DNA from: Vitis vinifera
Taxonomy: Eukaryota > Streptophyta > Magnoliopsida > Vitales > Vitaceae
Direction of reading: 5' to 3'
NCBI RefSeq assembly: GCF_030704535.1
Contig: NC_081813.1
Span: 5,727,001 to 5,791,000 of the forward strand
Length of the DNA stretch: 64,000 nucleotides
The position numbers and the translations under genes were made by a program. Numbering within the stretch: the stretch's first letter is position 1; each line of letters begins with the position of its first letter. Positions 11,601-21,698 of the stretch are shown piece after piece. The notes under the pieces are model-generated. The model saw nothing but the letters and a program-made list of their open reading frames with translations. It was not told the DNA's origin and ran no database searches.

Positions 11601-14357
11601 CATGATCAACACTCTAGTCCTATCAATGTCAACATTTTATCACCCTGTACCTTATGAGGACTATTTTCTCATCTAGAGTCTAGACACCCAGTTAAATCAC
11701 ATTTTCTTATCAAATGTTTAATTCTTAGCTCTTTTTGTTAATTAAACATAAAGATAATGATCAAGCTATGCAATGCTATCAATAGATATCTGTTGACACC
11801 TTGTTGCCTTTCAAAAAGAAGGAAGATATATATATGTGTATATATATATAGTCCTTTGTCAGATAAGCATGTTTTAAACTTCCCTATTTTTGCCCTTTGA
11901 ATGGCTACAGTCATTAATAGTTATCTTAACCCAAAATATACCATGAACATGTGCATAAATCCCTTTGTTTTTCAGTCTATATTTCTATTTCTTTTTCATT
12001 TTGCCCCAATTTAAATCCACCAACCATTCCTTTTCCCCCTTTTGTTCAGGATGAACTTGTTATCCTAACATAAAGCCTGCAGAGAGCTCAGGTATCAGTT
12101 GATTCCTGAATGTATTATGATTAATTATAAATATCACTAATGTCATTATGGAGCAGAGGTTTTCAAAATGTCCAGCCTTGAGGGCATTACTGTGTTTTTT
12201 AATGCTAGTTCCTGCTTAGCATTTTAATATACAGTGTCACCAAGGAATTGATATCAATATCTAATTATCTTCTCCACTTTGAGGATGACTTACAAATTAT
12301 TATACTTTTAAAGGCTCCTGGCTGGGCAATGGATAAACGAATTTGGGGATCCTTAAATTACACACCTTTTTTTTAATAGGTACCTCAAATTACACACATT
12401 TCTCATCCTTTTCCTCTCTTATCACTGATTTCTTCTATCCTTTATCCTTTACAATTAGATGAATCAGGTACACTAATGAGTTGGTTCCCGCAAAGCAAAC
12501 GTCATTCTTTAATATTTCTGAGGGAGCTAACTTTTAGGATGCAGCTTTTTCATCAACCTTAATTATGAAAAGGAGTAAAGAGTCAATCGGTGCACATTAC
12601 AAACCCAATAATATCTATATTATCCTATTAAGGGAGCCAGGTAGAGGAAACAATGTCTTGAATAATTGAGAAGGCCTTTCATTCTCCAAGGGTAACCAAT
12701 AACAAAACATCAATTTTTTTATTTTTATTTTATCAGAAATAACAAAATATCAAAATTATCACTTTAGTTTGCACTTTGTCCATTGATCGCTTTCAAACAT
12801 ACTCTAAGGCTCCATTTGATTCTTGGAAAGTTCGAAGAAAAATTATGAGAAAGAAAGTAAAGAGGAAAAATGGAAGGAAAGGAAAAGCTAAGGAAAATTA
12901 AAAAAAGCAAGAAAGTTTTAAAGTTGATAAATTATTTTTGCATGCTTCTCCAAATCCATTTCTCTTATTTTCCCTTCTGTATAAAAAATAAAGAATTTGA
13001 GAATGCATAAGTTTTTAACTAATTGCTTGTTTGGATATATCTATATTTTTTCTTATAAAAATAGAAAATGGTGGTAGATTCTGTATAAGATATAGAAACT
13101 CTTATATAACAAGCATGAATTTACTTTTTGTCCTTAAAAATTACTTTTAAAAACTTAAAAGTTGAGGTAGTAAAAAATTTTTAATACATCAATTTTTTTA
13201 AACAGTTTTCATAAGTTACTGTCTTTTCAAAGTAAGTCTCAAAGAGTTCTTGCATTTTTATATAGGAGTTTCTATCATTTTCTGCTTTTAAAACTGGAAA
13301 ACAAGAAATGCATCCTTACGACACCTAAACTTTATTATATTTGATTTTCACTTATAACCTCCATGGTAAACAAAACATGAGATTTTGGATTCCTTCCTAT
13401 TTTTTTCTCCTTTACCTAATACTTTCCATGTTCCGAAGAAAACCTAAAAGAATGGCCTGAACTTACTGTACTCCTATTATCTTGGAATCTAAACAAAAAT
13501 TAAACTGAGAAAGGGGCTCCTAATCATACTTAAAAATGTCAAAGTGGAACTGCCCAATCACATGATTTTTACCTTTCATCACATGGGATATTTGACGTAT
13601 CATAGTGAACATAACTATACATACAAGTATACAACATAGACCCCAGCTGCCTTCCAGTTATCCATCCACAGCCTCTGACTTTCCCTTATTTTATCATGTC
13701 AGCAAGACAAATGATAACAAAATTTGACTTATTAAACTTGCAAATATTAGCTTGTTTTGTTATCAAATTCCTCAAAAAATTGAAATGAAAATTTCTCACT
13801 ATTAACTCATCCCATCAAACTGACTTTTGGCCAATTTAAAGTACTAAATTGAAGGAATATGTTATAAGGTATCAATCCGTTTTTCACCCTGATACGACAA
13901 TGTCAGAAACCAAACACAACTGGAGACAACAAAACTAATAGATAACGTGAACCCTAAAGTGCAAATATCAATTCATAAAGCACCAACTGAGATTCAATCA
14001 TCAAATCAACAACATAAAGATAGGTAGAAAAAAGAAGATTATTTACAGCGGAGACCTCAGAATCATATCTGCGGCGACTGAGCCTCGAGAAAAAACGGTT
14101 GATTCCTGAAAAACCTGAATTGGGTCCAATTTTCAGATAAAAAAATTATTGAAAAAAAGGCCGAATTAAGAAAGTAATGAAATTAGATTTCGAAAAAAGA
14201 AAAAAACGAAAAAAATTAGATGAGTACCATCGCCTCCGATCCTGATCTTCCTCCCAAAACCTGGGATAAAAAGAAAAAAAAAAGTTTAAAATTGGAAATA
14301 AAAGATGAAATCGAAGCAACATTCAGAGAGTGAAGAGAGAAAGAACTACTTACCCAT
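7973..14357 (-). CDS. CYC1: Cytochrome c1, haem protein of complex III (9 exons)
   Basis: Membrane-anchored cytochrome of the mitochondrial bc1 complex, passing electrons from the Rieske protein to cytochrome c. Exons in transcript order: 14357-14354, 14260-14228, 14105-14047, 10896-10676, 10236-9957, 9877-9806, 9058-8942, 8850-8785, 8089-7973. They sum to 969 bases, 322 aa plus stop, with phases agreeing at every junction. Seen: a basic N-terminal presequence ([10 protein letters not shown], then [12 protein letters not shown]), a hydrophobic inner presequence segment [13 protein letters not shown], haem motif CASCH, the axial-methionine region around GGAIAMPKM, and the C-terminal membrane helix [15 protein letters not shown] followed by a basic tail. 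The first coding exon carries only ATG plus one base. Intron 3 is about 3.15 kb and hosts repeats. Residue-level agreement with plant cytochrome c1 is from memory. Confidence 0.96.
8626..8676 (+). repeat. (TA)n microsatellite in CYC1 intron 8
   Basis: About 25 uninterrupted TA units lie between the last two CYC1 exons. It makes a long tyrosine/isoleucine run in one reverse frame that extends the true exon ORF and should not be taken as protein. Confidence 0.95.
10897..14046 (-). other. CYC1 intron 3, long intron with repeats
   Basis: This 3.15-kb interval lies between the exon ending ..[10 protein letters not shown] and the exon starting ALPAPPLL; both junctions keep the frame. It is AT-rich without an internal gene and contains a MITE-like repeat (about 13022-13327) probably nested in another dispersed repeat (about 12811-13450). 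Confidence 0.8.
13022..13327 (+). mobile_element. MITE-like repeat, sibling of the 58381-58641 copy
   Basis: It shares a block order and orientation with 58381-58641: a start resembling TTTGGATA, an internal CTT(A)AAAA(G/A)TTA block, AAACAGTTTTCATAAG..ACTGTCTTTT, and an end reading GACACCTAAA. The left terminal repeat is worn. It is inserted in CYC1 intron 3. Assignment rests on resemblance only. Confidence 0.5.
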
Positions 14358-14559
14358 GATTCAGATTGAGAGAGAAACGGTGAAGGTGATCAGTGAGCAG
14401 AGATTAGAGAGAATTTTTGAGAGAGGAAGCGATGAGGGTTGAGTGGATTAATCAACGCCCTTGAAAATGAGCGGCTCTCGATTCGTCGAGTCACTCGGTG
14501 GGGCTGCTCCCACTCCCTGCCGCCATTTTTTAATGGAATTTCATTTATATATGTGCCAA

Positions 14560-15820
14560 TATTTATTTATTTAAAATCGTTTTTAATATAAAATTATAGA
14601 ATTAATATTAACGTTAAATCCGAAAGCTTCCATGCTGGCAATTCGTAATATTTGATGATGCTAACGTTAATAATTAATTCTATATATTTTAAAATTTATG
14701 ATTTTCCCTTTCACTTGGAGTTTTAAAGTAAAATCACAATAATAAATTATTTAGATCAATACTAAATATGAAAATTTTATGGAAGGCGTTGATTGAAATC
14801 ATTTTTAAGAATAATTTTTTATTTTTTAGAATAAAAAATATTTGATAATCAAAATATATTTTTTATTTTAAAAAAAATAGATAATATTTTTTTTAATTAT
14901 TTTTTACTATTTTTATTTATTTTTTAAGAATTATTTAAAAAAATAATTATATAAATATATAAAATAATTAAAAATAAAACATTAAATATAAAAATTATTT
15001 TTAAAAATAATTTTAAATTTTTAAACAGACATTTATTTTACAAAAATCATAAACAATTTTTAAAAATTATTTTTTAGAATGTTTTTTTAAAAATAATTAC
15101 CAAAAAAACCACTTTGTTTTAGAATTTTAAAAACAATTCTAAAAAATAATATTTGAAAATAGTTTTTAAAAATTATTCTCCAATATTTTATAAAATGAAA
15201 GTCAAATTTGAAAAAAAAAATGTATTTTTTATATATTTTTAAATGACTTAAAATAGTTTTTATTTATAGTATTTTTTTTAATCATTCCCAAGATTTTAAT
15301 AATTAATTTTTAAAACTAAAAATAATTCAAACAAATGTTTTTTGAAAACATTTTATTTTCTACAAATTTTTTTTTCTGTTTTTTAGTTGCCTAATTTATT
15401 TTTCTATTTTTTAAAACTATTTAATAGGATCGAGTTTTATTTAAGAAGATGTTTCGAGGTGGAAACAAAAGGGCTACTGAAATCTATATAAAAGGTTAAA
15501 ACTAGCCACGCCTGACGCCCATACCTGGTGCCCAGGCCCTGCTCACGGGAGGGACCTATTATTTGATCTTAGTAAGTGACATTTGTTTTAGGTTATGCTT
15601 GGAGCTCCGCCAATAACAATATTTTATTTTTTGAGGAAAAAAAAAAAACCTTGGACAAAGGTTATTTTTAAAATAGTTTTTTTTTTTTTATAATTATTCT
15701 CAATATAAGGTATTTTTATATTATAATTTAATTATTTTAAAGTATTTATACTCATTTTCTAATATTTGGGTTTTTTTGTTCAAAAGCAAGAGCATTTTGA
15801 TAAAAACATAAAGTTACGTC
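14560..15820. other. Very AT-rich dispersed repeat, no gene
   Basis: Long runs of A and T with short inverted words such as AAAAATAATTTTTAAA. The 14780-15190 part resembles 55900-56270 in word composition (TTTGATAATCAAAA / TTTGACAATCAAAA, then AAATAATTATATAAATAT). This suggests two copies of one AT-rich, non-coding repeat family. A small GC-richer patch (15505-15560) is unexplained. Confidence 0.5.
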
Positions 15821-15826
15821 CAATAG

Positions 15827-16240
15827 TGTTAATTAATTAATTAGGATTTAAGCTGATTGGATTAGGTAACTTAAGCCTAGTTTGGATTTAAGCCCACAAA
15901 AAGCCCTATATAAACTCTCTTAGTTGTTTAGGGTTCAAACTTTTATCATTTTTCATTTTCTAGGGAGCCGCCAAAGAGAACCCTAACCACTTTCAAGGAA
16001 GAAGAACATCGAGTAGATGAGTAGATGAGTTATACGATGTTTAATATCTTCATTGGCTTGTAATCGATCTACAAACATTCATATTATAGGTATGTGTTCT
16101 AACCTCTCTAGATTTAATACTTATTTTGATTTTTGTAGTCATAATTTTCTATTGCATTAGATTTAGAGAACCTAAAGATAGATAGCATGTACCCTACAAG
16201 ATCTAGGACCAAGAAATGGAATAATCTAGAGTTCCTACCA
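15827..16240 (+). mobile_element. LTR-like segment (left arm) followed by a PBS
   Basis: It begins TGTTAATTAATT and ends GTTCCTACCA, giving TG..CA ends. TGGTATTAGAGCT follows two bases later (16243 on), close to the initiator-methionine-tRNA primer site TGGTATCAGAGC of plant LTR elements. The segment contains TATATAAACTC at about 15906, a plausible TATA region. The exact 5' end is an estimate. Confidence 0.5.
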
Positions 16241-19200
16241 ATTGGTATTAGAGCTCTATGGTGGGTTCTAACATGTTGGATCCATATAGGATATGCTCAC
16301 TTTATTTTGCAAGTTGTGATTCTTCATGGGCTAAAGGATGAATGAATGAATGAATGAATGAATGAATTTGATGGTCATATTTGTGATTTATTATTATGAA
16401 TGTGGTTGTGATTGAAATATTCCTTTTCTAGATGGGTTGTAAGCCATAAGGGTACACACTTTTTATTTTATTATAAAAATATTTTTTTTAATAGATGGGT
16501 TATAAGCTCCATTATCATAATATAGAAATTTTTATTATTGTAAAAATTTTAATTTTTATATCCATCTATGGTTACCTTAACTGAGAAAAAAGAAGGGTTC
16601 TTAAAGTTTTTCTTTTGAGATCCTTTCTTGACTTCAAGAGAAAATAAAGATTCTTGAAATTTCTTTTTTGAGATCTTATGGTGACCTAAGAGAAAAGAAG
16701 GATTCTTAAAAGTTCTCAATTTTTTAGATCCATGGTAGCACATTAACCTGATTTTTTTTACTCAAAATCAAAGATGTCTCCCATAAGTTTCTTAGGGCAA
16801 ACCGTATATGGTTTTGAAGCTTAAAAAGTAAAAAAAAAAAAATCAACACTTCAAATGGTTTACAAATCGAATTTAAAACGAGGGAGATATGACCAATTAA
16901 AGCAAGATTGCGCAAAGGGCATATAGTATTGGTGTTGAGTTTGGGCCAAGATCTTTTTGGTTGTTTGAACTCAGTTTGGGCCTTTTTTTGGGCTCAATTG
17001 TTTACAGTAATATAGTTTTTTTTAAGGTTTTTCAATTTTCACTAACTCTAATATTTGGTTGTATGATTATTTTGGTTATTTTGATTTTATTTTGTTAATA
17101 TGAAATAATTTTTTTTTATAGATTTTTCAAAATTGGAAAACTTATTTGAATTGGAATGTGATTAGAAAATTTTATTTTAAGAAAAAAAATTTAGTTGAAA
17201 AAATATTAGGAACTCTCTTTCTTTTTAAACTTATTTTTTAGAGATTTTATTTTATTTAAAATCTTCTCTTTTTGAGATCATTAAGAATAATTTTTTTTAA
17301 GAGCTCTTATTTTTCTAAATCTTTATAAAATAATATTTTTTTTCTTTTTACATAAGATTCGAATTAAAGAAAATAAGTTAATTTAGGAAAATTCATGATA
17401 GATAATTTATAATTAAGAAGGTTACCAAAATAAGTGTTATAAAATAAAGTATTTTGATATTCTTAATAAATTTTCATGAGAAATATCTTTCCAAATATTA
17501 TTTATTTAGAATTGGATGGTTCAATTTTTATTTGTTCTTTCCCTTTGGAACTTTCCTTTTGATTTAGGCTAGGTGGTACTCCATGTTCTCATAACACCTA
17601 TGGTGCGTTTTAATTCAAGTAATAAATAAAGATTTTGAAAAATCTCATAATAGAAAATTTATGATAAAAAAAGTTACTAAAATATTTTTTATAAGTTTAA
17701 ATAATTTAATGAGAATAAAATATTTTAAAAACTTTCTTGATACCAACTAATACTTTTGGTACACAAGTGTCTCAGCATAGCGAGAGATTTGTATCCTTTG
17801 GATTATGATGAAGTAATGAGTTGTGTTGGTGCTCATTCTTGAAGACTAAATGAAACTAACATATGTAAGTTGATCTATAAGAGGAAGAAATGAGTAGATA
17901 GAAATGTTGAGTTTTATATTTTGGTAATACCCTTTAAGATCTAATGAAAATTTTTATAATATTTATTTTCTAAATTGGAAACTCTAGTGTTATAAGGAAA
18001 TTGTTAATTTGTAGGATTTTGAAAATTTTGAAAGCATCTTTATTCAAGAAGTAACTTTAGCTCTCTTATTCAAAATTCCTCATAACATTAACTTTCCTTA
18101 TTCCTTATACTTTTCCAATTTAATAAATATTATCATGAAATCTAATTTTCATAACGATTTATTCCTTTAAAATTACCAAAATCTTTACATTTAGTAATTT
18201 TTTAATTGATAAAATATTTTATGAAAAACTTTCAAAAAATATTTATTTTTTAAAAGGAATCAAACACTCAATTTTGGAAAGTACCTTCAAAATATTTTAT
18301 TCTCATTAAATTACTAAAACTTCTAAAAAAATATTGTGGTAACTATTTTTATCATAAATTTTGTATCGTAAGATTTTTCATCCATAATTTTCTTGTTTGA
18401 AGGATCACTATAGGTACTTTTTCTAGGTACTTTTTCTCTCACGATGGGAGAATTTGGAGAACCACCTCTCTCAAATAAGAAAGAAAGCTCTAAAAGAAAA
18501 TAGCAACTCAAAAATAGCAACATTCAATTCTAAATAAATAATATTTACAAATATATTTATCATGAAAATTTATTAAGAATACTAAAATACTTTATTTTAT
18601 AACACTTATTTTAGTAACCTTCTTAATTTAAATTATTCATCATGAATTTCCTAAAATTAACTCATTTTTGTATAAAAAGAAAAAAAAATTATAAAGATTT
18701 GAAAAAATAACAATTCCAAGAAGAAATTTTTTTACTTTAAGATATTTCAAAAAGAGAAGATTTTAAATAAAATAAAATCTTTAAGAATTAATTTTAAAAA
18801 GAAAGAGAGTTCTTAATCTTTTTCCAATTAATATTTTTCTTAAAATAAAATTTTATAACCATGTACATTCTAATTTAAATAAGTTTTTCAATTTTGAAAA
18901 ATACATGAAAATTTACTTCAAATTAAGAATACCAAAATATATTATTAATTGCTATAAGACATGACAAAATATAGCATAAAAATATAGTCAAGGAAGTAAT
19001 TAAAATTTTCTCATGACTTTTAGGGATCTTGTTGCATATTTGGAAATTAAAATTTAAATAAAATCAAAATGATCAAAATAGCCCTACAACTAAATATTAA
19101 GGTTAGTGAAAATTGAAAAACCCTAAAAAAGCCAACTTGCCACAAAAATTTAAGCCCAACAAAAGGCCCAAAACGAAGCCCAAACAATAAGAAAGAACTT

Positions 19201-19364
19201 GGCTCAAACTCAATCCCGAAATAACATACCTTTTGTGCAACCTTACTTTAATTGATCATATATCTCTCGTTTCAACTCTAATTTGTGAACCATTTAAAGT
19301 TTTGGATTCCTAACTTCTTAATCACACAAGAGTTATGGGCATTAGTAAGACGATTTTTTGAAAA

Positions 19365-21698
19365 ATGTGCGAGAGAGCGAGAGAGAGGGTTAGTGCGAGA
19401 GAGGGCGAAAGCGACGGAAGGGAGCGAGGGGAGCGGCGAGTGCCAGATGGGCATGAGGGCGACGAAGAAGGTGAAGGCTTCGTGGGGGTTAGGAACAGGG
19501 CCAAGAAAGGAGGCTTTGGAGTGGAATCAAAATGGTTCGATGTGGAGGTACGGGAGCAGAAAGGTAAGGAACAAGTGTTGATTGTAGAAAGGAAAGGGGG
19601 AATCTCCTCGTGGGTCAGGTTGGGTCCAAATAGCATCGGAAGCTTCATTGATGGGTTGGAGGCTTGTATTGGGAATGCAGGAACCGGAATTTGGGAAAAG
19701 CAGTGGAAAGATAGTGGGAGGTCCTTTCTTATGGTGCGTAGCCAAAACAAGGGGGGGTTGTTTATCAGGTTAGGGGTTACAGATATGGGAAATAAAAGGT
19801 TTTGTATCTTTATCCCGAAGGGAAATGGCTCTAAAAATGGGTGGGTGTTAATGGCGGGGTTGCTACGCCGGTTGGGGTGTTACGACAGGGAAACGAGGCT
19901 ACAAGCAAAAGGTGTGACGCCCCTGAGGTCATCGATGGGGAAATCCTACGCGGAAGCAGTGGTATATTCTGAGGAGAAAGCGATAGCAGTGGCGAGGGTG
20001 GAGCTAGGTAAGAGAGATCTGAGTCGGAGTATGGGGAAGATGGCTCAGTGTTTGGTGGGGAGCTGGGACACCAGCTTTGAGGTAGGGGAAGATCTGAGAG
20101 ACTGGGGGACAAAATTGGCAAAACTTTGGTGTTTGAAGGGCAACTTAGGAATTGCGAAAATGGAAAGGGGCAAAGCCCTTTTAGAATTTGGGATTTTGGC
20201 CGAAGCAGAGAAAGCCCTAAAAATTGGGGGTTTCTCGTGCCTGGGGTCTCCGCTCAATTTGCAGAAATGGAGGCCCGAGTGTGGGTGTCTACAGGAAGGT
20301 AACAAGAGGAGCGAGGCTTGGGTGCGGGTTCTGGGTTTGCCTGTCTCGATGTGGGAGCGGGATACCCTTAAGAGAATAGGGGATGCTTGCGGGGGCTTCA
20401 TCGATGTCGATCACCAGACGGAGATGTTGGAAGACCTGCAGTGGGCGAGGATCTTGGTGAAGATTAAGCAGGAGAGGCTCCCCAATGAAATGGAAATTCG
20501 AACCGAGGACCACCGTTATGTGCTTTCCCTATGGTGGGAACTTAGACCGACTGTGAGAAAGGTAAGGGATGAAAAGGGCAAAGGCATTATGGTCTCAGAT
20601 GGCGAGGACGGGGGTGAAGGCTATGCACGCGCGGGGGGGCGAGTGAGGGGGTTGGTAGGAGGCTCAAGCCTCGAGGTCCGGTTGCAGACTGATGATGGGA
20701 CGAGGGGCCAGTTTTCGGGGATGGGTCTGACTGCGGGTTCGGACTCGGATCTGGTGTCGGATGGGCCCCATGAGTTGTGTGGGTTGGCGAAGCAGTGGGC
20801 CGTTGGGCCTCATGAAGTCTCTGATTCGGCTCTGCCTTGCGATTCTGGGCTGATCCAGATTGGGCTGCCTTCTGACGCTGGGCGGGCTGCGAAGAAGAAG
20901 TTGATAGGAGGGGATGGGTTGGGGAGTCAAGGCCGGGGCTTGCCTCAGGTCTGTAATAAGGATGAGGCCCATGTGAGGGGGGCTCGGTTCAGTAATGGGG
21001 TAGGCCAAAGCTCTGAGGGGGGCCTTGAACAGCCTTGGTCGTGTTTAACGGTGAAGAATGGGCTGTGGAGGCCTTCGAATGAGGAGCAAAGGGTGGTGAA
21101 GAACTCGATGACAGATGAAGCTTTAATGGAGGAAGCCTTGAGGTATGGGACTGCCCCTAACTACTATGGTCCGTTGGTGTGTGTTCCTCCTTCTCCCCCT
21201 TCTTATTCTTATTTTTCTGGTCGGACTCCATTGGGGGAGTGTTACGACCGTTCTGGGGTGGGTCTGGATGATTCCCAGAAGGTAATGTTGGATCGGAGAA
21301 GGGGTGAAAGGACGTTTGCAGCAATGAAACCCATGGATCGCTGGGAGATGGGGGAAGACAATAATGGTGCGTTGGGAGCTTGTGGACAGGACCTTTGCCT
21401 TGTTGGAGAGACGGTTCCAGAAATTAGGGACTGGAGGGAGGCCAGCTGGGAAGAGAGTGAGCTGGCAAGGTTCAGCCAGTTCTTGGGGTTCCCTACAGCG
21501 GGCTTAGAAAAGGAAATATTGGATTTTATGGTCAAAATTAGAGAAAGAAGGGAAAAAGTGCACCGCAAGTCTCTATTAGAAAATTCGAAATTTGAGAGGG
21601 AGCTGAAGAGGCTTGAGTGTACCATTAACTATGATGGGGGAAGGAAGAAGAAAGGCATTGTTCAAGGAAGAGGGGGCCAGTCTCCAGATGATTTATGA
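19365..21698 (+). CDS. LINE ORF1 protein, DUF4283-like
   Basis: A 777-aa open frame, presumed RNA-binding partner of the LINE reverse transcriptase. The first 30 residues are an Arg/Glu-rich run from the GAGAGCGAGAG leader, so the true start could lie further in. Residues about 245-365 (KLWCLKGNLGIAKMERGKALLEF region, then LNLQKWRPE, AWVRVLGLP and MWERDTLKRIGD; quoted in short parts) resemble the DUF4283 domain of plant LINE ORF1 proteins. I see no clear CCHC zinc knuckle after it. The C-terminal third is low in recognisable motifs and ends in a basic, charged stretch. The stop overlaps the ORF2 start in ATGA (21695-21698). Confidence 0.85.
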   Translation: MCERARERVSAREGESDGRERGERRVPDGHEGDEEGEGFVGVRNRAKKGGFGVESKWFDVEVREQKGKEQVLIVERKGGISSWVRLGPNSIGSFIDGLEACIGNAGTGIWEKQWKDSGRSFLMVRSQNKGGLFIRLGVTDMGNKRFCIFIPKGNGSKNGWVLMAGLLRRLGCYDRETRLQAKGVTPLRSSMGKSYAEAVVYSEEKAIAVARVELGKRDLSRSMGKMAQCLVGSWDTSFEVGEDLRDWGTKLAKLWCLKGNLGIAKMERGKALLEFGILAEAEKALKIGGFSCLGSPLNLQKWRPECGCLQEGNKRSEAWVRVLGLPVSMWERDTLKRIGDACGGFIDVDHQTEMLEDLQWARILVKIKQERLPNEMEIRTEDHRYVLSLWWELRPTVRKVRDEKGKGIMVSDGEDGGEGYARAGGRVRGLVGGSSLEVRLQTDDGTRGQFSGMGLTAGSDSDLVSDGPHELCGLAKQWAVGPHEVSDSALPCDSGLIQIGLPSDAGRAAKKKLIGGDGLGSQGRGLPQVCNKDEAHVRGARFSNGVGQSSEGGLEQPWSCLTVKNGLWRPSNEEQRVVKNSMTDEALMEEALRYGTAPNYYGPLVCVPPSPPSYSYFSGRTPLGECYDRSGVGLDDSQKVMLDRRRGERTFAAMKPMDRWEMGEDNNGALGACGQDLCLVGETVPEIRDWREASWEESELARFSQFLGFPTAGLEKEILDFMVKIRERREKVHRKSLLENSKFERELKRLECTINYDGGRKKKGIVQGRGGQSPDDL

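Noticed and set aside
19322..19750. 142-aa minus-strand frame opposite LINE ORF1
   Set aside because: Ser/Pro-rich mirror of the purine-rich coding strand; typical shadow frame.
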